The position numbers and the translations under genes were made by a program. A DNA stretch of 64,000 nt from Fratercula arctica (Eukaryota > Chordata > Aves > Charadriiformes > Alcidae), in contig CANTUZ010000002.1 in assembly GCA_947846985.1 (NCBI GenBank), positions 57,678,885-57,742,884 on the forward strand. Direction: 5' to 3'. A model generated the notes under the pieces. That model made no database searches, was not told the origin of the DNA, and saw only the letters and a program-made list of their open reading frames with translations. Below, piece by piece: positions 52,165-63,100 of this stretch (position 1 is the stretch's first letter; the number at the start of each line of letters is the position of its first letter).

Positions 52165-52194
52165 ATGAGCTGTGCCCAGGCCGGCATTGTCCAG
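52165..52194 (+). CDS. Candidate first coding exon (10 codons) of an unidentified gene
   Basis: ATG 52165 has A at -3 and opens MSCAQAGIVQ. The tenth codon ends exactly at a consensus splice donor, CAG|GTACGG (cut between 52194 and 52195), leaving a phase-0 junction. No in-frame ATG lies just upstream, though the frame stays open from 52132. A very short first coding exon inside a CpG island followed by a long intron is common in vertebrate genes. I do not recognise the ten residues, and no convincing partner exon follows before the window ends, so the first intron would exceed 11 kb. An alternative reading is that the exon is entirely 5' UTR and translation starts downstream. Confidence 0.4.
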
Positions 52195-52639
52195 GTACGG
52201 AGGGACCGGTGCCGCCGGGCCCCGGGTGAGGGCGGATGGGGGACGGGTGAGGGGGGTGTCGGCGTCGCCTCCCAGCGGAGAGAAGTGCGAGGCGGGATGG
52301 GGCTGTCAGCGGCCTCGCCGCCGGGAAAAGGCCCTTCCCGGGGCCGGCAGCCCCCGCCCGGCCGGCGGGATGCGGTGGTGGGTGTGCGCTGTCATCCGCG
52401 CCCGGCTGCCCGCCTTTGTGCCTCGGGGCCGGCCGGTCTGCGCGGGAGTGGGACCCGCACCCGCGTCCGTGGGGCACTGCCGCGGGTGGGCGGCCGTAAG
52501 AGGGGAGGGAGGGGGTTATCTCCGCGGAGCATATGGGGCCCCGGTGTGTTACGGGCTCAGCCGTCGGCCTGTCGGCTGAATTTCTCTAGCGAGCAAATAG
52601 TGTAGAATTATGATGGGCGACGTGCCGGCCCGCGGGGAT

Positions 52640-52647
52640 TGACATCA
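52640..52647. promoter_or_regulatory. CRE-like octamer
   Basis: TGACATCA differs by one base from the palindromic cAMP response element TGACGTCA. It lies at the 3' edge of the CpG island, about 30 bases upstream of the ATG at 52679. Binding is not demonstrated. Confidence 0.25.
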
Positions 52648-52678
52648 TTTTTGGGGCTGTGGATGCGCGCAGGCGGCG

Positions 52679-52888
52679 ATGGAGAGTCCCGCGCTGAATG
52701 TTCGGCGGTTACATCCCTTCTCTGTAAAAGAAGAAGCCCCCAGATTTGGTTCTTGGCTCCTTGACAATGCAGCAAAATTTAAAGCACAAACTGCTTTTTT
52801 TTTTTTTTTTCCCCCACCCTCCTGCTCTGTTGCTGTAAGCCAATCTTGTGACTTCATATTTTGGTTATTACCTTGCATTATTATGTAA
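52679..52888 (+). CDS. Possible alternative first exon, product not recognised
   Basis: ATG 52679 is in a good context (GGCGGCGATGG) at the edge of the CpG island and opens a 69-codon frame. The first 38 or so residues (beginning MESPALNVRRLHPFSVKEE) look protein-like, but the rest runs through a T-tract at 52796-52810 that gives poly-Phe and is unlikely to be coding. A weak donor (CT|GTAAAAG, near 52723-52725) could end a short exon. It may be chance; the minus strand is also open here for 87 codons. Confidence 0.2.
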   Translation: MESPALNVRRLHPFSVKEEAPRFGSWLLDNAAKFKAQTAFFFFFPPPSCSVAVSQSCDFIFWLLPCIIM

Positions 52889-53152
52889 CTGCATATTTTC
52901 ATTAGCAATTAAATAAAACAACTTATTGTAAGTACGTTAAGAGCATTGCCCCAGCCTGTAGCATTGTCAAATGCTGCTTTTCTCATTTCACAGCCTGCGT
53001 GGGTAAGGGGTTTGTACTGACACGGGCACATACGATTCATTTTGTTGTCTCTTGCATCGTTTCCCGTGTGTTTCTCTGTAGTTGCAGAAGAAATTACTTG
53101 GCCTGGGTTTAGATTTTTGCATCCTGCTGCTGGGAGCTGCAGTAGTGCTGCC

Positions 53153-53176
53153 TTTTTTTTTTTTTTTTTTTTTTTT
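53153..53176. repeat. Poly-T run (24)
   Basis: Twenty-four consecutive T residues. It may be a plain mononucleotide microsatellite; no flanking retroposed sequence could be recognised. Confidence 0.95.
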
Positions 53177-54609
53177 AATGCTGCACTCAGCAGAAGTGCG
53201 TAGTGAGACTGTACGACAGTCAGGCTGTGCTCCCTGTCTACGTATTTACCAGCACTACAGTCTCATTTTGTGGGGCACCTAGCCCTGTCTGAAGACGGCG
53301 GCGATTAGGGGCAGGGTGCTGCTGTGGCAGCGGTGCCACATAGCAGGTGGTCGGCTGCGCCTTTCTGATTAGTGCTCATACGAGGATTGCAGTTATTAGA
53401 GTAATTCATTTTAGCTTGGGGATTCATTTTGAAAATTTGGATTTTCCACTAAGAAGGGATTATCATTTCTCTGCGTAGTACATGTGTTTTATGAAGAAGT
53501 GGAGTACGGTATGTATCCTGGCTGCTCTCTCAACTTCTGTCTGTCTCTGAAGCGCACCCCCATTTGGACAACACAGGTGCAATGTTGATTTTCATGCTGG
53601 AACCAGAAGTAGATGTAAAAAGCAGCGTGCGCTTAGTCAACACACAACACTCATCCTGTCGATGCAGTCTCAGTCAAGTATGGGGGAGGGAAGGAGTATC
53701 TGTCCTTACGGAGGAAATGCTGGGTCTATTTACTTGTTCGTTTCAGGAGGGCGAGCGGGGAGTTAGCTCAGAACAAAGAGTGGCTGGTCAGATGGGCAGC
53801 GCTTGTGAGGAGCGAGCGGCGTGGATGGCATGTCATACCACTCATGTGACACATACACTGACTTAATGTGATCTGAGCTTTGGACTCCTAACCTTGTTAG
53901 TATCAATCAGCTCTTTCTCATCAGTTTACTCGTTTGAAACCAGAGCAGGCCAGAGCATGAACCGATGCAAACAGTGACTTTATCAGGAACTATCAATATG
54001 TAAATGTGGTGGTGATTTATTTGAAAGCAAACTGTATACATGTGCTCAGAACATCCCAAAGAATTGATTCAAAATCCATATGCTCAGTATTTTAAATGCA
54101 TTCTAATAAACAATGCGGTATTTATTGTATTCCAATAAATAACTGGCAGAGACATGTTACTGAAGCGCATCTTTCTGTGGCTTTGTTTCATGTGCGTGGC
54201 CTGCGATCTAGCATTCTTTGCGATAGTGAGATAATCCCTGTGAAGCTTCATGGAGTTTCGCACGTGCTATGTCTGATGCTAAGTAGCGTTCATTCAAGGT
54301 AGTACTAAATCCTTCTCCTTGCCTCCTTTTTGAATGGTTGTCTTACAGACAATGCAATTACTTGAATAAATAGTGCGAGTGGAATTTAGCTTATTAGCTG
54401 CTTTTTGAAATACGGCAAAAGATGTGGTTGTGGCATAGTGGAGGGGGGTGGGATTCAAGGTGTTAGAGTGATGGTGTTGAATAGTTGGTGTTGGGCCAGG
54501 AGCTGTTATAACAAAGAGATTGGGTTACCTGTGTTTTAAAGTTGTTGGAAATCTGTTTTGTGGATGCAGGCATTAAGGGTTGCCCCTGTGGTTTCAGCTC
54601 TGAAAGCTG

Positions 54610-54615
<6 letters not shown>

Positions 54616-54643
<28 letters not shown>
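54616..54643. repeat. Poly-A run (28)
   Basis: Twenty-eight consecutive A residues. No AATAAA signal or coding remnant lies just upstream, so a processed-pseudogene tail is not supported. It is probably a mononucleotide microsatellite. Confidence 0.95.
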
Positions 54644-54648
<5 letters not shown>

Positions 54649-57600
54649 CAAGACAACCTCCCCATGCCCCCACCAGCTAAGCGTGTTGCCAAGTTCAAAC
54701 AGAAGGGCTTTTAGTAATTAAAAAAAGCAATTACTCCAAAGTATCTTGGTTTTTGATGACAGACTTTGCCAGACAGTGTCACTTGTCTTCACAATGACTT
54801 TCCTTTTATTCTTTCTAAGTGTCTCTTTGGTCCTAAGTGTTACCTACTTAGTTTCCTCCAAACTTAAGGGTATTCACAAAGTCTGGCTTCAGCATGCATA
54901 GATATATAGTCTTTGTGGGCCCCTATAGACAAGGAGGAGAGCTTGAGCCTTATACAGGTGCTCTGGCTCGCTGTCCCTCCTGTTCTGTAGAGGAGATGCT
55001 AGCCAGCCTAAGCCAAAGTGCGCCTTTATGAATACCACCCAAACCAGTTTCATTGGGTATCCAAATATACCTGTGTCTTCCACAAGTGGATCACACCTGC
55101 AGTTGTCGCAGCTTTCCAGCATATGTAACTAGGAACCCTCAGTGGACTGGGTGTCACTGGCACCTTGGACGTTCCCCAGCCTCCAGTGGCACCTGTGCTG
55201 TCAGGAATGTCACTCAGCCGGGAATGATCCATTAGCTGTTTCCTTCGGATCGGCTTGCGGGAGTAACCGGAGGATGGTCCTGCTTTTACCAGTTTGTGTA
55301 TCTGCCTATTAGCATGAAAACGAATTGCAACGCCCCCTTTTCTTCAGGATGTCTGTTGTTTGTTTACGCTCAGTGGCTTTCTCGGTTTTGGCAATAAGGA
55401 GATGAGTCAGTTTTGCTTCTGTTTTAAAGCTTTTTTTACCCATTTCTCTTGTAAGATTTCATGTGCTGTTGTGATTCTGTAATGGCTGAGTGGCAAACAC
55501 TACATGGGTTTGGTTTAATTCCTTAAGAATACATTTCTATTGGCATTAGATACCATGAAGATTAATTCCAATGAAATCTAAAACAGGCTAGATCTTACGT
55601 ACTTATGCATTTGTCCTAAACCACACCAATATTTTGGTTTCTACTGATAATCTCAGGAGGGTGGGGGGCATGCAACGCAGGGGAAAAATAAAAGCACAGC
55701 CAGTAGCAAAGGTCAGGCTGAGATGCCACCTACTCCAGTTGATGTTTTCCAGCTGAGACTTGAGGCCAGCAAGATCTTTAGAGTTAATTAAGAAGAAATG
55801 GCAAGGTTCTTTGATCTAGGGAGCCCAGGGTCATTTTCTTTACAGTTAATGAATGGTGGCTGGGTAGCTGTGTATAATGGGCTTGTGAGTCAGTCTTGGA
55901 ATTTTTGATCAGCTATGCCATGGCTAGGATATCCCATTGTCAGTTCTGAGGTAGAAGGTTTAGGTTCTTCAGGCAGGGCTCCTTAGGAGGTGCGGGGACT
56001 GTCCCTTGGCAAAATGGTGTTCTCATCTCAGATGTTTGTGGCTTCACCAGAATATGGACCGGTAAGACTGGTCCAAGCTACAGCAAAATAGGCTGTTGTC
56101 ATGGGCCACAGGCTGCTGAGGGCAAGAGGCTGGCTGTAGCCCCACAGCCTGCTTTTCCTTTGGAAAGAAGGTGGAGTTGGGTTGAAGCAGGGCAGCAGCT
56201 GAGCCCGAATTGGGGTTTCCCTGCTGCAGTACCTGTTGCAGCTCCTGTTCGTCTTCTTCCTCCAGTGGCAGCAGCAACAGAAACCTCAGCTCCTTGCAAC
56301 CCTCCTTTCCCAACTCTCTACTTTATCATCTCATCCTCCTATTCCATGAGTTAGGAGTAGCCTAAGCTTGATCCCAGCCCCTAATCCTTTTGCCCAGAAC
56401 ATTGCGTACAATGCAGATAAACCTTGAAATGGCTTGGGGGCTGGGGGAAGAGTGATATGGCAAGCTATTCCTTTTAGACCTTAAAAAAGGGGGAAACCCT
56501 GGTGTTCTCATTTGAAATATCGAAGTAAATGATCGGCACCGTGCTCCCCAGGGAATTGCTGCGCTCAATTGTATTGCAAAGTTCTTTGAGGACGCGGCAG
56601 CACAGGCAGCGTTCCCTTGCTGCAGAGCAGAAGGTCTGTGGGAGAGAGCGTGTGCACAGCAGTCAAGAAGGCTATTATTGAGACCTTCGCTGAGGTTTCA
56701 TTTTATGCATTTAGCAAAACAGGCTCACTATTTCACACTTTCCAGATATTTTTATATTTCTCTGCAGCACACTTAACATTTGTTTGGTTCGAAGCCTGAA
56801 TTAAAATTCCCAACCAATGTCTAGAAGCAAAATGGGGGAAAAACAAACAAAAAAAAAGCAAGTGTTTGTCCCAGAATTCAAATCCATTTAAATTTGAGAG
56901 TTGTTAACCCGTGAAATGGTGATGTAGAATAGAATGTCTCTTGGACTGAATCACTTGTGTTTAAAATGGAACATGCTCTAAAAATAAATGGGTAATTGCT
57001 TCAATGTAGTCAATATGGAATTTAAAGATGACTGACAGAGTGATTTGTCATCCATCTCCGTAGCAGGAGTCATCTGGGAAGTCTGTGATGTTAAAGGCAT
57101 TTGTTTCTATTAGTGCCTTTTTAAGTAGTCTTGTTAATGAGCTCTTGAACACAAGGACTGAAATCTGTCATGTGGTATAATTAATTTTTCCATACCATAG
57201 GAAAATGTGTGCCATGTGCACCTCCAGTTACCAAATCAGGTTTCTCAGGTCCTGAAATATGTGGTTCAGGAGGCCTGTTGTTTTGCAGAAAGGAGGAGCA
57301 TGCTGTTCTTCTGGTACCGACAAAGTGCTTTTTTGCATGTATCTGTGTAAAGTTTAGGATGGCATCCTGCAAGCTTGGAAGATCTGATGTTGTGCTTCCC
57401 ACTACGTAGGTTTTGCGAAGGTGCAGACTGATGGATACCCCTCCCAAACATGTGTAAGCAGAAGAGGTGGAGCAGGAAATTGTCTGCTTTTGCCAAGGGG
57501 GAGACGAGAGCAAGAGAGAGGGAATGTTTGACAAGATGGTCTAACAAGTTATTCTTTATTGTATGCTGGTGAAACGCCTGAGTGCTGGTTGAGTCAAGGA

Positions 57601-60049
57601 GTTGTTCTCTGGATCTTAAGTGTTTCTGTGCCTCCTCTTCCTCCTGAAACAAACTATCCTGCCAAAATCTGCCTCTTTGGCAGTCATATGTTGTACAGAT
57701 TTTGCTAAGCTAAGTAAGAAGCAGTGAAGTTGGGGATAATTCAGCTTTGCTTGTGAGCTGGATGTCTGTTGTAAGGCGCTTCCTGGACCATTTGAACTGC
57801 AGTCCTCCTTCCAGCTAGCCACAGCACATATGTGTTGGGGCTACCTGCCTGGTCATCTCGGGGCATGCTTACAAGTGCTTGACAAACTAGAGGGATGGAT
57901 GGGATCATCAAGCTGGACCTTGGGCAGCTAGATGCTTTCCTTCGAAATCTGGGCCCTGTCAAGACTGATAGTGTTGTTCAAGTAGGAGATATTGTCTTGT
58001 GCCTGTATCTTAATGCAGCCTCAGGAAAACTTAAACTTAGAATTCACATTCTAATGGAGAACATCCATCAAGTGTTGGGTATTTGTCAAGTGTCTTTAAT
58101 GATGTGTAAAAAAAAAAAAGCTATGTGAGAGGCCTCAGGATTTTTAATATAAAAATATATATACTTTTTGTGTGTGACTGCACAGTTGCCTGAATCTGTT
58201 TTTCAGACAGAAAAACAGATTTACTCTCTGAAGCAGCATCTTGATTTAAATAGCAAGGTTTAGTTGCTACATGCTTAACATGAAAAAGTGGATGAAATGT
58301 TTAATCGTGGAGTCAGAATACACGTTTCCAAGATGATGCTGTTCAAGATTCTTGAAAAGCCCATTAGCCATTAAGTTGTCTGCTGCTTTGGTTACAGGCC
58401 CATGGAAGCTATATAGAAATTTGGAGTGAGAGTTTCTCATGAACTTTTAAGTTGCTTAATTTGACTGCACCATGCTGTCAAACCATGTAGTCAATGTGAG
58501 GTCAATACCATGATTCAGAAATACTGCATACGTACCCTGAGTCATAGTGGAGACCCGATGCTGAGAAAGTATTATTGAGTCAAACTCTTTGGTCTAAAAG
58601 TGAACAGTTCTCCTCCTAAAGTTATTAGGAACTTTGCTTGATGAAGGGCGGTGCCGACTCACCTTTTGTGACTTTTTTTTTTAGAGCTGAGTATCATAGG
58701 AAACCTGGCTGTTCGCCGTGTCAGTGTGAGGCACTGACATTTCTTTCTTTTTGCTCTAGCAGCAGGCTAAAGCAGAAGCAACCACAGGAGTTACTACCCA
58801 GACCAGGTATTAAAGGCTAATGAGCTGAACTATATTTTCTCCTCTTTTTAGGCTAGAAAAGAATTCCAACATAGAAGCACCTGGTCCTGTGGTAGAACTC
58901 CTTTCCAACACCAATCACTATGGTGGCTTATAAGAGTTAGGCTACCTGATTTACCTTCTTTTTTGTTTCCACTTCTTAATGTTCCTTAAGGATTTTGCTT
59001 TGTGTGTGAAAGGAAAATACATGGCTTTTTATATATCAGCAAAGCTCGCATTAAAGAATAAGATTTCCCACCTGACTAAAGGCAGAATTTCTTACATTGG
59101 TCAAGAAAGCACATGCTAGTGTAGAACCACTACCCACTCTTGAAATTTGACTTTGTATTACTCCTTCATGCTCCTCAGAACTGTCACTCTCAAAGCATCC
59201 TCAGCAGATTTTTGTGATTGCAAAGTGCTGTTGTTCTTTCCAATGCACTTTGTTACACAGGTAGTTGTTCCTAGGCCATGCAATCTTCTGCCTCAGACAA
59301 TTAAAACACGGGTTAATAACTCAGACTAATTCTCTATACCCAATAGCATGATGTAGGCTAAAACCTTAGTGTCTGTATTTGAGCAATTACATTAGGGCAT
59401 TTCTAATTAAAAACATATATCACCTAATTGTAACTGTCTGAATTCTTAAATATCTGTGTCTTGCACTCAACTGTGTATAAAGTAGGAGCACATGCAAAGA
59501 GGGTGCTTGCTTATCCTAAAGTGCTTAGGGCAGTTTACAGACCTGGTGTTAGAAAGATTTTACTGTTGCTGGGGAGGGAATGAAAAAGTTTGGGTTATGG
59601 GAGCAAAATAACAAGCAATCATGATGCCAGAAATTCAGCAAAATTGTAGCAAAGATGTGGTAAAATGTTCTGGGTGTTTCTGTGGATTCAACTTGCCAAC
59701 TCTGCTGAGGTTTGGCTACAGGTGGATCCTAGAGGAGGGTGGAAGCAGCCAGCACCTTCTAGAAATCGCATCTAAGGATCAGTTGCTCAATTTGCTTGTT
59801 GGAGCAACATGATGATAACTTCTTAGGTGCTAGCCGTATTGCCTTGTCCAGCTTGGAAGATCATCACAAGCCCAGGGAAGGTGCGGCAGAATGTTTAGAA
59901 AAGGGGCAGACAGCCCTCATGCCCTCTCTCCTTTCCTCGTGTGTCTGCCTGGACCTGCTGCAAAGGTGGCTTTTGAAGCTTGTAATATAGGGGTAGGGGC
60001 TCAGGCAAGGCTCCCTGCAGGGGTGTCTCAACCCTGTATCCTCACTATC

Positions 60050-60110
60050 TTTAAAAAAAAAAAAAACAAACCAAAAAAAACCCAAAAAAACCCCAAACCA
60101 ACAAAACCCC
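60050..60110. repeat. A/C-rich low-complexity tract
   Basis: Sixty bases consist almost entirely of A runs broken by C or CC (AAAC/AACCC words). It looks like a decayed poly-A or simple repeat. The Lys/Pro-rich frame across it is a by-product. Confidence 0.85.
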
Positions 60111-63100
60111 TCAAATATGTCTAAGGCTCCAGTTGGAAATGAGTAAGAAAGAATTTCCCAAAAGATTGTACAGGAAGAATTTGCTTGATTACAGATAAAA
60201 GGATGGATATAGGGTTGTGAGGGAGAGGTTGTATATTTAAACCTCTACTTGGAGCAGGAATAGAAATTTTCTGTCAGAGCCTCTGCTTCTGTAAAATACC
60301 TTGATTGCCTAGTTCATATAACAGTGACTTTCTAATGGTTATCAAATGTGGATTTTGTGTGTGTGCATTATTTGTTGGTAAAACACGAGTCAGAGGCTTG
60401 GACTCCAAGTTAAATATATGCCTGTTTTGACCTATTTTTCCCAACCTAATTCTGCCAGCTCTGTGTGTGCACGCATGATGCTACTTGCTTGGGGAGTCCC
60501 GCTGACTTTAGAAAGACAGCGCACCTTAGGAAAGCTGGTACGTAAGTGCTGGTACCAGGCTTAGGGTTTGCATGACATGGGCTGTCAGGCTAACTCAGCA
60601 AGGGGAGGATGTGGAATAGGATGTTTGAGGAGGAATCTGCTGTTTTAACACTGTATTATCTAGTAGCTTAAGAAGGTTCATCATGAATAATGTGTTTGGC
60701 TGACTTGTGAGATGGACAGACGATCAATCTACTTGATGGCCTTCTAATAATTCACTGGAAAACCCAGTTCATCTCCTTTAGCTACCTGGACCAAAAGGGA
60801 CATAAATGCAGTATTACTAATCTAAATAACCCCTGTGGGACCATGAGAGGGGACACGCACACGCTGAAATTAAAAGTTGTAAGAGGGTGTTAAGCAAATG
60901 ATGATCTAAGCTGCTGAGTCTACATGGCATATGGTGAGTTTACCAGCTTATGTCCGGGGATGATATAGCTGTGTTTTGTGCAGCACTGCACCAAAAAGAG
61001 AGGCATAACAGATTATCTTGAGTTGTCTGCACATGACTGGCTGATCCGCAGGCAGCACTAGGGTTCCTGCTCTGCACTCCCCGGGGCTTTTACTTCCAGC
61101 ATAATGCAGGCAAAAGCAGCTTGCTGTATTTCTGGCCCCCTTGGTGTGCTTGTGCCCTGGGTTAGGTGCAAAGCTGGTTACTTAGTGCCTGAAGGGAGGC
61201 AGGTCCTCAGAAGCAGATTCCCCAAAACCCGTGTGTTGGGTAGGGCCTGTTGCTCAGGGAGGAACTGCCCTTTCCAGGAAGAGGCATTGTTATTTCTCTT
61301 GCACCTGATTTAGATCAAACCTAGATCTGTGACTTTCCAGGAATGTGCCCTAACAGGCAGGGAGCTCCTGGGAGTGTGTTGTAAGTAATGGGACATGATT
61401 TACGCCCATCTGGCTAAAGTCATTATGTTCTACGTAGAAGATTTGAAGATTCGAAGATTCATTGAGCCAGAGAGCAAGAGGGAGCATAACTCTGATTTAA
61501 TGGATAGAGGGGGGAGTTTCTGGATTCCTTTGCCAAAGGACTGGTACATGTGTTTTATATGCGGGATCTCAAGACTGGTGTTTCTGGGATGCAGAGAAGC
61601 AGAACACTAGGTCCCTGAATCCTGTTGATGTTGAAAGCAGGGCTCAGTAGCAGCAAGTACCGTTTTCAACTTTAATGCCTAAATTCTGCGTAAATCCCAT
61701 TCTTTTAATCTGGCCCGAAATACCTATGTTCAGTCTAACAGTCTGCTGAAGTCTGTCTTTATCCATATCTTAGTGACATGCCCAGTGGGAATACGCATGT
61801 TCATCTGGTTTGTTTTGTGCAGTGTTTTTCCGAGATGAGTCCTGGTAGCTCATGGTGATTATGAAAGCTTTTAGATACAAATTCCCATGTAATAGGATAA
61901 CCAACATAATTCAATTAGAGCTTTGATAAGCAATATGTGGTTACCAGGTCTTCAAGCCTCAGAAGACCTTGGATCTGAGCTCAGAAGGATGTTGGACTTG
62001 CCTCTAAGTTTAAAAGTGAGAAGATGTGGGTGAGAGACTACTGAGAAATGCCTTCCAGCTGCACTGCTCAGCCAAAACTATTGTCTCTCCATAACCCCTT
62101 CTCTTAATCCTGTATTCATGGTTTCTGATAGGTGGTAGGGCAAGAGGGAGACTTTGCAGCCAAAGAGGTCTCAGCTGGACTTCATGTTAAATCAAGGTTT
62201 TCTCATCAGAGGAACATAGTTACCATCTCAGTTCGTTAGGTGAATCAAAAAAAGTTAGCTCCTTCTCAGACCTTCTAGGTGGGTTGTTTTTTTTCTTTCT
62301 TTCCAGTTTTTAAAGGAAGTAAGGAGTAAAAAACTCTTTGTGCTTGAGTCAGCTAGCAAATTCTGGATCTGTTGGAAACAGCAGGTCTTCTAATACAGAA
62401 CCATTTTTATGTAATTGCTGCAGAGGAAAATCCCATTTTAGGCCAGAGAGGCTTGATGTTGAGCAGACTTTCTTAGGGACTGCTAACGGAGGGCAGCGTT
62501 CCTCCTCTTGCTGTCTGCACTTTGTGTCCCTGCAGTGCTGTCCTGCTGGGCTTGTCTTTGCAGTCCAGCTTCAGGTGTGGTCCAGGAGCCTGGACCAGCC
62601 CTTGGCAGCCCTGCTGAATGCTGAGTCACAGGGAAGAGCCGGAGACACAATTATTACTCAGATCTGTGGAGCACTGGTGCATTATTTGCTAAAAACTGGA
62701 AACCCACCAGAAATCACATGCACTTCTTCAGTTGTTGATCGAGATTGCTTGGCGGTATAATTACAGTGTTCGTTTTCAAATAGTTGGCTGCTTGAATAAA
62801 GAGCTGAATTTGTCACCATGTGAGCCACCCTGAGGCTACCAATTCTCTTTTAAAAAAAAAAAAAATCCATGCATTTTTTTATTGCATCTGTTTTTTCAGA
62901 ATACATATGCCATTTATGTGCAGACATTGAATCCCCCTTGTTTTGATGACTTCTTTCCTTGGAGTCTCTCCTAGCAAAGATGGGTGACCTGGCAGGAGCA
63001 ATCCAATGCACTGCAAACATGCAGCGTAATTATCTTCTCAAAGTAGTTCTAGTGCATGCATGTGTGGGAGGAGAGGAGGCATATTAAGTAGTGGAGCTGC

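Larger units (their letters stand above)
51640..52665. promoter_or_regulatory. CpG island promoter
   Basis: CpG dinucleotides go from a few per kilobase to dozens per hundred bases over about 1 kb, with very high GC content, and then fall again. GC boxes of the Sp1/KLF type are visible at 51712-51719, 51858-51865 and 51964-51970, and an E-box CACGTG at 52127-52132. No TATA element precedes the candidate start region, as is usual for CpG-island genes. Direction is inferred as + from the ATG and splice donor at 52165-52195. A divergent transcript on the minus strand is possible. The exact transcription start cannot be placed. Confidence 0.88.

Noticed and set aside
51564..52187. 207-codon open frame on the minus strand, the longest in the window
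   Set aside because: It lies wholly in the CpG island, where stop codons are rare in GC-rich DNA. The composition is Arg/Pro/Gly/Ala-rich as expected by chance. Overlapping open frames exist on both strands.
52132..52605. 157-codon + frame beginning at a GTG and containing the MSCAQAGIVQ start
   Set aside because: Only the first part up to the donor at 52195 is credible. Beyond it the frame is GC-island read-through with Gly/Arg-rich composition.
53095..53175. Possible second exon after a TCTCTGTAG acceptor (LQKKLLGLGLDF...)
   Set aside because: The frame runs straight into a 24-base T-run with no donor. The hydrophobic look comes from T-rich DNA.
62338..62760. 140-codon + frame downstream of the CpG island
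   Set aside because: It begins at a TTG. Its composition is not protein-like over its length, and no acceptor/donor pair brackets a consistent part of it. Considered as exon 2 and not supported.
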